Source: Pelagibacteraceae bacterium AG-337-I02 (GTDB lineage Bacteria; Pseudomonadota; Alphaproteobacteria; HIMB59; GCA-002718135). Taken from it: 51,619 bases of DNA. The stretch lies in assembly GCA_003282155.1 (NCBI GenBank), contig QBZY01000009.1:1-51619 (forward strand), in the 5' to 3' direction. Of the stretch, positions 41,904-49,582 are shown one piece after another. The notes under the pieces were generated by a model. That model did not search any database, was not told where the DNA came from, and saw nothing but the letters and a program-made list of their open reading frames with translations. Position numbers and translations under genes: made by a program. Each line of letters opens with the position of its first letter. Within the stretch, counting starts at the first letter, position 1.

Positions 41904-42985
41904 TAATTCACCTGATAGTTTGTATATATGTCATCTTTGAATTTTTTTCTTTCAATTATATTTAAATTTAGTTGGTTAAATTTTTTTCCAACAATTGCCG
42001 GTTTTCCTCGATCTCCTATAACAATTTTGGATTTGAATAAATGAATTTCATCTACTAAATTATTATTTAACAATTCTGTAAATAAAATACCTCCTGCTTC
42101 AACTAATATATCAGATATTTTTAAAGAGTATATCTTGTTAAAAATATTTTTTAAATTTAATTTTTTGTTTTTATTTAATTTACAAAAAATAATTTCACAT
42201 CCTAATTTAATTAAATTTTCAGATTTTTTATTATTTTTAGAAGTAAAGATTATTATTCTTTTTTTAGATATATCTTTTAAGATATTTGATTTTATGGGAA
42301 TTTTTAATTTATTATCAATTATTATAATTGGAATATGTTGCTCTAAAGATTTTTTTAATCTTATAGTTAATCTCGGATCATCTTTTATTACAGTTTTTGA
42401 AGTAGTTAAAATAGCTTGACTCATTGATCTCAACTTATGTGCATATTCTCTACTTGATTTATTAGATATCCATTTACTTTTATAATTATGCCATGCAATT
42501 TTATCATCTGTAGAGGTTGCAATTTTAATTTTAGTGAATGGTTTTTTCTTTAAAACACTTTTAAAAAAAAATTTATTTAAATTGTATGTTCTATATTTTT
42601 CTAAACCAACATTTACAATTACTTTATTTTTTTTTAACTTTTTAATACTTTTATAATTAGTTCTAAGATCTGGATCAGCCGCAGATATAAATATTTCTTT
42701 AATTCCTGATCTTAATATTTGATCAGTGCATGATCCATCTTTTGAACTATGAAAACATGGTTCTAAAGTGACATACATTGAAGCTCCTTTAGCTTTATGG
42801 CCAGCTTTAGCTAAAGCTATTTCTTCAGCATGAGGTCTTCCAGATTTATTTGTTACAGCTTTAGAAATTATTTTTGAATTTTTTGCAATTACACAGCCAA
42901 CAGTAGGGTTAGGGAAAGTTTTTCCAAATTTTTTTTTAGCAATATCGTGTGCTAAATTAATCATCTTTACATTTTGTTGAGACAC
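41903..42985 (-). CDS. ribD: Bifunctional diaminohydroxyphosphoribosylaminopyrimidine deaminase/reductase
   Basis: RibD performs the second and third steps of the pyrimidine branch of riboflavin synthesis. The deaminase domain has PNPTVGCVIAKN, the Zn-binding HAEEIAL and YVTLEPCFHSSKDGSCTDQIL; the C-terminal reductase domain starts near residue 150 with PFTKIKIATSTDDKIA and has ILVEAGGILFTELL. The 360-residue length is normal. It follows nrdR by 6 nt in the glyA-nrdR-ribD order. Confidence 0.96.
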   Translation of the reverse strand: MSQQNVKMINLAHDIAKKKFGKTFPNPTVGCVIAKNSKIISKAVTNKSGRPHAEEIALAKAGHKAKGASMYVTLEPCFHSSKDGSCTDQILRSGIKEIFISAADPDLRTNYKSIKKLKKNKVIVNVGLEKYRTYNLNKFFFKSVLKKKPFTKIKIATSTDDKIAWHNYKSKWISNKSSREYAHKLRSMSQAILTTSKTVIKDDPRLTIRLKKSLEQHIPIIIIDNKLKIPIKSNILKDISKKRIIIFTSKNNKKSENLIKLGCEIIFCKLNKNKKLNLKNIFNKIYSLKISDILVEAGGILFTELLNNNLVDEIHLFKSKIVIGDRGKPAIVGKKFNQLNLNIIERKKFKDDIYTNYQVN

Positions 42986-42991
42986 TAAAAA

Positions 42992-43444
42992 TTATTTATC
43001 TTCTAAGTTACCTAAGAAATCTTCAAAATCTTTTGCTTCTCTGAAATTTTTGTAAACGGATGCAAATCTTACGTAAGCTACCTGATCTAAGTGCATTAAA
43101 GCTTCCATGATGTATTGACCAATTATATTTGATTTTACGTCAGTTTCACCTGAATTTTCTAATTTTCTTACAATAGCATTTACAATTTTTTCAATTTTTT
43201 CATTATCTACATTTCTTTTTCTTAAAGCTAAAGAAAGTGATCTATACATTTTATCTCTATCAAAATTTTCTTTTTGACCATTACTTTTCATTACCACCAA
43301 ATCTCTTAGCTGAATTCTTTCAAAAGTTGTAAATCTAGAGCCGCAAGTATCACAAACTCTTCTTCTTCTTATAGCTGTATTATCTTCTGTAGGTCTTGAA
43401 TCTTTTACTTGTGTATCTTCATTACTACAGAAGGGGCATCGCAT
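42992..43444 (-). CDS. nrdR: Ribonucleotide reductase repressor
   Basis: A 150-residue regulator with an N-terminal zinc ribbon ([17 protein letters not shown] and [18 protein letters not shown]) and an ATP-cone domain ([21 protein letters not shown]). NrdR senses dATP/ATP and represses nrd genes at NrdR boxes. It directly abuts glyA. No NrdR box was looked for outside this window, and no nrd gene is nearby. Confidence 0.97.
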   Translation of the reverse strand: MRCPFCSNEDTQVKDSRPTEDNTAIRRRRVCDTCGSRFTTFERIQLRDLVVMKSNGQKENFDRDKMYRSLSLALRKRNVDNEKIEKIVNAIVRKLENSGETDVKSNIIGQYIMEALMHLDQVAYVRFASVYKNFREAKDFEDFLGNLEDK

Positions 43445-44734
43445 TTAAAATGCCTCACTATAAATTGGATATTTTTTGCAAAGATCTATTACATCTTTTC
43501 TTATTTGATTAAAAACTTCAGTTCTTTGATTTTCTTCAAGTAAAAGACTGTCCAAAATATCAGCAATCATATTTCCGACTTGTTCAAAATCTTTCTGATT
43601 AAAACCTCTTGTCGTAGCAGCTGCAGTTCCAAATCTAAGTCCGCTAGTTATTTTAGGTGGATTTGGGTCATATGGAATTGCATTTTTATTACATGCCAAT
43701 CCAACGTCTTCTAATATTTTTTCAGCTTTATCACCAGTTAAACCTTTTGGTGTTAAGTCTAACCACACTATATGTGAATCAGTGCCTCCAGTAACAATTC
43801 TAAACCCTCTATCAACTAAAGTATGTGCCATAACTTTAGCACTAGCAATTACATTTTTAATGTATTCTTGGAATTCAGGTTTAAGTGCTTCGCCAAAGCA
43901 AACAGCTCTAGCTGCAATTACATGCATCAATGGGCCGCCTTGTAATCCAGGAAAAACAGCAGAATTAATTTTTTTATATATGTCTTCATGATTTGTTAAA
44001 ATCATTGCACTTCTTGCACCTCTTAAAGTCTTGTGTGTTGTTGAAGTTACAACATGGGCATACTCAATTGGATTTGGATATTGTTTACCTGCAACTAAGC
44101 CAGAGTAGTGAGCCATATCAACTAAAAAATATGCTCCTACCTTATCAGCTATTTCTCTAAACTTTTTCCAATCTATTGTTCTAGGATAAGCGGAAGCTCC
44201 TGCTATTATTATTTTTGGTTTATGCTCTAATGCTAAAGCTTCGACTTCATCATAATCAATTAAATCTTTATCATTGCCATCTTGTTTTACACCGTATTGA
44301 ACAGCATTAAACCATTTACCAGAAAGATTAGGTTTTGCTCCATGAGTTAAATGTCCTCCTGATGCTAAAGACATACCTAATATAGTGTCATGTGGCTGAA
44401 GGAGCGCCAAAAAAACAGCTTGGTTAGCTTGAGCTCCACTATGTGGTTGTAGATTTGCAAATTTACAATTGAAAAGTTTTTTAACTCTTTCTAAAGCAAT
44501 TTCTTCAGCTTGATCTACAAATTCACATCCACCATAGTATCGTTTACCAGGATATCCCTCTGCATATTTGTTTGTCATTACAGAACCTTGAGCATTTAAT
44601 ATTGATCTTGACGCAATATTCTCAGAAGCGATCAACTCAATTTGGTTTTGTTGCCTTTCCAATTCACGACTTAAAGTTCCATAAACTTCTGGGTCAGCTT
44701 CTTTTATTCCTTTAGTAAACAAATCTGAAATCAT
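43445..44734 (-). CDS. glyA: Serine hydroxymethyltransferase
   Basis: A 429-residue PLP enzyme that interconverts serine and glycine with tetrahydrofolate. Signature segments are [42 protein letters not shown] and the PLP-Lys motif [19 protein letters not shown]. In streamlined marine alphaproteobacteria it is a key glycine/serine node. It overlaps rpiB by 4 nt and abuts nrdR. Confidence 0.98.
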   Translation of the reverse strand: MISDLFTKGIKEADPEVYGTLSRELERQQNQIELIASENIASRSILNAQGSVMTNKYAEGYPGKRYYGGCEFVDQAEEIALERVKKLFNCKFANLQPHSGAQANQAVFLALLQPHDTILGMSLASGGHLTHGAKPNLSGKWFNAVQYGVKQDGNDKDLIDYDEVEALALEHKPKIIIAGASAYPRTIDWKKFREIADKVGAYFLVDMAHYSGLVAGKQYPNPIEYAHVVTSTTHKTLRGARSAMILTNHEDIYKKINSAVFPGLQGGPLMHVIAARAVCFGEALKPEFQEYIKNVIASAKVMAHTLVDRGFRIVTGGTDSHIVWLDLTPKGLTGDKAEKILEDVGLACNKNAIPYDPNPPKITSGLRFGTAAATTRGFNQKDFEQVGNMIADILDSLLLEENQRTEVFNQIRKDVIDLCKKYPIYSEAF

Positions 44735-45150
44735 AATTTTTTTATCCTTCTTTTATGACGTCCAGACTCAAACTTAGTTGCAATAAAAGCCTGAACACTT
44801 TTTTTAGCCTCGGTAGTATTTATAAATCTTCCTGGTAAAACAAGTACATTAGCATCATTGTGCTTTCTTATCAATCTTGCTATTTTTGAATTATTAGCAA
44901 GACCAGCCCTAATACCTTTTTTTCTATTAGCGGCAATACTCATACCAACACCTGTTCCACAGATTAAAATACCAATATTGTTCTTATCCTTAAGAACTTC
45001 CTTAGTTAATTTGTGTGCAAAATCAGGATAGTCAACACTCTCATCTGACTTTGTTCCTAAATCATTAATATTTGGAAAATTCTCTAACAAATTGGTTTTT
45101 AGTTCAAATCCAGCATGGTCAGAAGCAATGTATATATTCTTTTTTTGCAT
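44731..45150 (-). CDS. rpiB: Ribose-5-phosphate isomerase B
   Basis: A 139-residue RpiB/LacAB-family isomerase interconverting ribose 5-phosphate and ribulose 5-phosphate. It has [12 protein letters not shown] at the start with the catalytic Asp-His, [10 protein letters not shown], and [23 protein letters not shown] with the active Cys and anion hole. C-terminus is basic. First gene of the rpiB-glyA-nrdR-rib unit; its start is 51 nt from the divergent gcdH start. Confidence 0.95.
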   Translation of the reverse strand: MQKKNIYIASDHAGFELKTNLLENFPNINDLGTKSDESVDYPDFAHKLTKEVLKDKNNIGILICGTGVGMSIAANRKKGIRAGLANNSKIARLIRKHNDANVLVLPGRFINTTEAKKSVQAFIATKFESGRHKRRIKKL

Positions 45151-45201
45151 AATATTTTTTGTGGTTATTTACATCAAAATGATGATATTGCCTAATATTG
45201 T

Positions 45202-46377
45202 ATGAAAGAAAATAGTTGGTTTGACCCATTTTATATTCAGAGTCATTTAAGTGAAGAAGAGAGTAATATTCAAAATAATGTTAGCAATTTTTGTAATAAT
45301 GAACTGAAGACCAATGTAGTTGAGAGAAACAGAAAAAACGAATTTGATAAAGACCTCTATCCAAAATTTGGATCACTTGGAGTGTTAGGGCAAACTATTA
45401 AAACCCACGGTGGATCTGGTACATCAAATTTAGCTTACGGACTTGTAGCTTATGAGTTTGAAAAAATAGATAGCAGTTATAGATCTTCAATTTCTGTTCA
45501 ATCTTCACTAGTAATTCATCCTATTAGTGAATTTGGTTCCAAAGAACAAAAAGATAAATACCTACCCCAATTAATAAAGGGAGAGCAAATTGGTTGCTTC
45601 GGTTTAACTGAAAGTGAAGCTGGTTCTGATCCTGCATCAATGAAAACTACATTTAAAAAAACTAAAGATGGATATATTTTAAATGGATCAAAAAATTGGA
45701 TTACAAATGCACCAATTGCTGACATATTTATTATCTGGGCAATTGAAGAAGGTGAAGATTATAAAAGTATAAGAGGTTTTATACTAGAAAAAAATAATGA
45801 AGGATTAAATACCTCAACAATCGAAAATAAAACCAGTTTAAAAATTAGTCCAACAGGACAAATAATTTTAAATAATGTTTTTGTTCCAAATAATTTATGT
45901 CTGGAAAATACTGAGGGATGGAAATCAGTTTTTAGCTGTCTGAATAAAGCAAGATTTGGAATTAGCTGGGGTGTATTAGGTGCAGCTTCTGAATGTTGGT
46001 TAATTGCAAAAGAATATGTAGAGAATAGAATTATGTTTAAAAAACCTTTAGCTTCAAATCAATTGATACAAAAAAAATTATCAGAAATGCAAATAGAGAT
46101 AAATTTAGGATTAGCATCGTGCTTACTTAGTTCTAAAGCTTTAGATGAAGGAAAAGATATTATTAATGCTATTAGTATTTTAAAAAAAAACAATTGTAAA
46201 AAGTCTTTAGATATAATTAGAAATGCTCGTGATATGCTTGGAGCAAATGGCTTACTAGAAGAATATCATATTATGAGGCATTTGGTTAACCTAGAAACAG
46301 TAAAAACTTATGAAGGAGCAGAAGATATTCATTCTTTAATTTTAGGAAAAAACCAAACAGGAATATCAAGTTTTTAA
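45202..46377 (+). CDS. gcdH: Glutaryl-CoA dehydrogenase
   Basis: A 391-residue FAD enzyme that oxidises and decarboxylates glutaryl-CoA to crotonyl-CoA in lysine and tryptophan breakdown. It differs from ordinary acyl-CoA dehydrogenases by the N-terminal DPFYIQSHLSEEE, SSYRSSISVQSSLVIHPI and GCFGLTESEAGSDPASM; the catalytic Glu is E371 in TVKTYEGAEDIHSLILG. Length fits GcdH. It stands alone with about 125 nt to the TRAP binding-protein gene. Confidence 0.92.
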   Translation: MKENSWFDPFYIQSHLSEEESNIQNNVSNFCNNELKTNVVERNRKNEFDKDLYPKFGSLGVLGQTIKTHGGSGTSNLAYGLVAYEFEKIDSSYRSSISVQSSLVIHPISEFGSKEQKDKYLPQLIKGEQIGCFGLTESEAGSDPASMKTTFKKTKDGYILNGSKNWITNAPIADIFIIWAIEEGEDYKSIRGFILEKNNEGLNTSTIENKTSLKISPTGQIILNNVFVPNNLCLENTEGWKSVFSCLNKARFGISWGVLGAASECWLIAKEYVENRIMFKKPLASNQLIQKKLSEMQIEINLGLASCLLSSKALDEGKDIINAISILKKNNCKKSLDIIRNARDMLGANGLLEEYHIMRHLVNLETVKTYEGAEDIHSLILGKNQTGISSF

Positions 46378-46451
46378 AATATATTTAGAATTATACCCTC
46401 TTAAATTATTAGTTTTTATTTATATTTTACATTAATAAAAATTGATACAAA

Positions 46452-46482
46452 TTGATTTTTTGTATAAATCTTAACTTATAAT
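46452..46482 (+). promoter_or_regulatory. Candidate promoter of the TRAP binding-protein gene
   Basis: -35-like TTGATT (46452-46457), a long 19-nt spacer and consensus -10 TATAAT (46477-46482). Twelve bases further is a strong AGGGAGG ribosome binding site at 46494-46500 before the ATG at 46505. The spacer is above optimum, so this is a candidate only. Confidence 0.45.
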
Positions 46483-46504
46483 TCATATTATCTAGGGAGG
46501 ACAT

Positions 46505-47617
46505 ATGAAAAAAAATTTAAAAAGACGTGAGTTTTTAAAGAAAGCTGGTGTAGCTGGTGCTGCTGCAGTTGGTGCTTCCACTTTGGCAGCTCCGGCTATT
46601 GCCGCAGGACATCAAGAATGGATTATCTGTAGTGCATTTGGTAAAGCAGGTCCATTAGGTCAAGCTATTCAAGGTTTTGGAGATAACATAAATAAATACT
46701 CTGAAAAACTTAAAGTTAAAGTTTATCATGCTGGAGAGCTTGTTCCTGGTTTAGAAGCTTTAGATGCAGTAAGATCTGGTGCAGCTCAAGCAGCATACGG
46801 AGCACCTTATTATTGGCCAAACCTATCTGATGCAATTGAGTTTGTAGCAACATGTCCATTTGGAATGAATGCAATGGAACAAAATGCGTGGTGTTATTAT
46901 GGAGGTGGTATTGAAGCTGCTGACAAAATTTACAATGCACTAGGTGTAAAATTTTTACCTATGGGTAATACTGGAAATCAAATGGGTGGTTGGTTCAACA
47001 AAGAAATCAATACACCTGATGATTACAAAGGTCTTAAAATGAGAATGCCTGGATTGGGCGGGAGAACAATTGAAAAATTAGGAGCTACACCGGTGTTACT
47101 TGCGGGGCCTGATGTATTGCCTGCTTTAACATCTGGCGCTGTTGATGCAGCTGAATGGATATGTCCAGCAGCCGATTTAGGTGCAGGTTTGTATCAAGCT
47201 GCAAAGTATTATTACGGACCAGGGTGGCATGAACCATCTACTCTTTTAGATTTATCTATGGATCTTAAAGCGTGGGAAGCACTTGATAGTGATACACAGG
47301 GTTTAATTGATGATTTAGCTAAATCTTTCAACATGACTGTATTTAGTCGTTTTCAAGCTATTAATGGTCCTGCATTACAACAACTTGTTAACGAACATAA
47401 TGTGGAAATAAAAACTTTTCCTGATGAAGTTTTAATAGCTCTTGGTAATGCCGCAGGTGAAGTTGTATCTGAAAGAGGTTCTATTAATTCTGAAACAAAA
47501 GTAATTACAAATCATTTATTGTCGTTCAGAAAAGTTATTAAAGAATGGTTTACTAAAGGTGAACAAAATTTTTCACGTATAAGAGATTTACCATTTAAAT
47601 TTCCTGACTCAGTATAA
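46505..47617 (+). CDS. TRAP transporter substrate-binding protein, TakP-like
   Basis: A 370-residue periplasmic DctP-family protein with a twin-arginine signal (R7-R8 in KRREFLKK, then an Ala-rich core ending LAAPAIAAG). The body has GLKMRMPGLGGRTIEKLG with the ligand-binding Arg region, GAVDAAEWICPAADLGAGLY and AAKYYYGPGWHEPS, which resemble the TakP group that binds 2-oxo acids as dimers. Strong AGGGAGG site upstream. The likely membrane partners are dctQ and dctM, encoded convergently just downstream, an unusual split of a TRAP system on two strands. Confidence 0.92.
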   Translation: MKKNLKRREFLKKAGVAGAAAVGASTLAAPAIAAGHQEWIICSAFGKAGPLGQAIQGFGDNINKYSEKLKVKVYHAGELVPGLEALDAVRSGAAQAAYGAPYYWPNLSDAIEFVATCPFGMNAMEQNAWCYYGGGIEAADKIYNALGVKFLPMGNTGNQMGGWFNKEINTPDDYKGLKMRMPGLGGRTIEKLGATPVLLAGPDVLPALTSGAVDAAEWICPAADLGAGLYQAAKYYYGPGWHEPSTLLDLSMDLKAWEALDSDTQGLIDDLAKSFNMTVFSRFQAINGPALQQLVNEHNVEIKTFPDEVLIALGNAAGEVVSERGSINSETKVITNHLLSFRKVIKEWFTKGEQNFSRIRDLPFKFPDSV

Positions 47618-47638
47618 CTTTATAATTTACAACTTAAA

Positions 47639-47666
47639 AGAGGTCTTATTACAGACCTCTTTTTTT
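47639..47666 (+). terminator. Rho-independent terminator of the TRAP binding-protein gene
   Basis: Perfect 8-bp stem AGAGGTCT/AGACCTCT (47639-47646 and 47653-47660), six-base loop, then at least six T residues on the plus strand. It lies 21 nt past the stop codon and ends at the stop codon of the convergent dctM gene. On the minus strand the following run is only four T, so it acts mainly on the plus strand. Confidence 0.92.
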
Positions 47667-49038
47667 AATTAATCAATCTTGGAAGCCACGTTGCTATTTG
47701 TGGAAATGCAAATACTAAGAGTATTGCTATTATTTGAATAAAAATAAACGGAACCACACCTGAATAAATATTTGAGGTTTTTACATTTTCAGGAGCAACA
47801 CCTCTTAAAAAAAATAATGAAAATCCAAAGGGTGGAGTTAAAAAACTTGTCTGCAAGTTAAGAGAAATTAAAATTCCTAACCATAGAGGATCAGCTCCAT
47901 TCGCGATCAAACCTGGACCAACCAAAGGAATTATAACAAAAATAATTTCTATATAGTCAAGGAAAAATCCTAAAATAAATATAGTTAACATTACTATAAT
48001 CAATGCACCATACTCACCACCAGGAATGTTAGTTAAAAAATTACTAATCATTTCATCTCCTTGAAATCCCCTGAATACAAGAGAGAACATTGAGGCACCT
48101 ATTAAAATAATAAAAACAAAAGAACTCATTTTTACGGTTGTGATTGCAGCTTCTGAAATATTTTCAAGATTTAAATCTCTTCTTAATAAAGCAAGAATAG
48201 CAGCACCAGCAGCACCGACAGAAGCAGATTCTGTTGGGGTAGCTATCCCAAGAAAAATTGATCCAAGAACTGCTAATATTAAAAAAATTGGTGGTATTAC
48301 TTCAAATAAAGCATTTTTCCAAATTTCAGCTTTAGGCTTATCAATCACTTTAAGAGGTAATTTATCTGGATGTAATTGAGCAGTAAAAAGAATATAGACA
48401 ATAAAAAATCCTACTAACATTAAACCAGGTAATAGAGCTCCAGCAAATAAGTCTATAGCTGTCACAGGCAAAGGAGCTAAGTTTCCTGTTAAAAGTCCTG
48501 CTTCTTCATTTGCTCCCTGTAACATTTCAGCTAATAATATCAAAACAATAGAAGGAGGTATTATTTGTCCTAATGTTCCAGAAGCACAAATTGTTCCAGT
48601 AGCTATTTTTTCATCATAACCTGCTTTAAGCATACTGGGTAAAGCTAACATACCCATAGTTACAACTGTAGCTCCTACTATACCCGTTGAAGCAGCAAGT
48701 AACATACCAACTAAAATAACACCTATACCTAAACCTCCTCTAACTGAACCAAACAAATCTCCTATAGACTCTAAAAGTTTGGCAGCAATTTTTGTTTTTT
48801 CTAACATGACTCCCATAAAAATAAATAAAGGTACCGCAACGAGAGCCTCATTAATCATTACTCCATAGATTCTTTGAGGAAAAAAAAGAAGCATCTTAAA
48901 ATTGAAAACTCCGAATAAATCTCCTACAAAGGCAAAAATTAAAGATGAACCTGCTAAAGTAAAAGCAACTGGAAAACCGAATAATAAAAATAACAATGTT
49001 GTTAAGAACATTACTATTGCTAATATTTCAGGACTCAT
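47665..49038 (-). CDS. dctM: TRAP transporter large permease (DctM)
   Basis: A 457-residue membrane protein of the DctM family with about 12 helices; it forms the Na+-coupled translocation unit. Motifs are LLFGFPVAFTLAGSSLIF at the N-terminus, AASTGIVGATVVTMGMLALPSM, GTICASGTLGQIIPPSIVLI and IATPTESASVGAAGA. The C-terminus has LQTSFLTPPFGFSLFFLRG. Somewhat longer than average because of a loop near residues 190-245. It overlaps dctQ by 11 nt. Confidence 0.95.
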   Translation of the reverse strand: MSPEILAIVMFLTTLLFLLFGFPVAFTLAGSSLIFAFVGDLFGVFNFKMLLFFPQRIYGVMINEALVAVPLFIFMGVMLEKTKIAAKLLESIGDLFGSVRGGLGIGVILVGMLLAASTGIVGATVVTMGMLALPSMLKAGYDEKIATGTICASGTLGQIIPPSIVLILLAEMLQGANEEAGLLTGNLAPLPVTAIDLFAGALLPGLMLVGFFIVYILFTAQLHPDKLPLKVIDKPKAEIWKNALFEVIPPIFLILAVLGSIFLGIATPTESASVGAAGAAILALLRRDLNLENISEAAITTVKMSSFVFIILIGASMFSLVFRGFQGDEMISNFLTNIPGGEYGALIIVMLTIFILGFFLDYIEIIFVIIPLVGPGLIANGADPLWLGILISLNLQTSFLTPPFGFSLFFLRGVAPENVKTSNIYSGVVPFIFIQIIAILLVFAFPQIATWLPRLIN

Positions 49039-49534
49039 TCGAAAAAAGGTTTAATAAATTATTTATAATTTTGGAAACAACTTGGATAAATAAAAGAAAA
49101 GCAAAAATTAATATAGCTAATTTTAATATATAAATCATTATCAAACCTCCAGCTTCTCTTGATACTTCATTCATTTGCCAAGATTTGTAAACAAATGGAA
49201 AGCTATATGACCAGATAAGATATAGAAAAGGTAATAATAAAAAAATATTACCAACTAAATCTACAATTGCTTTATAAAATTTAGATGAATTTCTATAAAT
49301 TATATCTATTCTTACGTGATCATCATTTAGATATGTAAAACCAGCACCAACCATAAAAATATAAGCGTGCATCCAAACATAAGTTTCTTGCATCCATATA
49401 AAACTTATTCCAAATAAATATCTTAAAACTACAACTAAAAAGACATTGATTGTCATAAGAACTACTAAAGTAGCGCAAAAGTACCCAGCATATTTATTAA
49501 TAGTACTTAAGAAAAGAGAAATATTTTTCATCAA
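49028..49534 (-). CDS. dctQ: TRAP transporter small permease (DctQ)
   Basis: A 168-residue four-helix protein of the DctQ family, the small membrane subunit that pairs with DctM. Visible features are MTINVFLVVVLRYLFGISFIWMQE and AYIFMVGAGFTYLNDDHVRIDI, the family's most conserved part (quoted as two segments). It leads the dctQ-dctM unit and is followed by the 11-nt overlap; no third gene on this strand, since the binding protein is convergent. Confidence 0.9.
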   Translation of the reverse strand: MMKNISLFLSTINKYAGYFCATLVVLMTINVFLVVVLRYLFGISFIWMQETYVWMHAYIFMVGAGFTYLNDDHVRIDIIYRNSSKFYKAIVDLVGNIFLLLPFLYLIWSYSFPFVYKSWQMNEVSREAGGLIMIYILKLAILIFAFLLFIQVVSKIINNLLNLFSNES

Positions 49535-49582
49535 TATGATTAAAATTTATTAGTAAACTTAAATATATTTAAATAAATAAAA

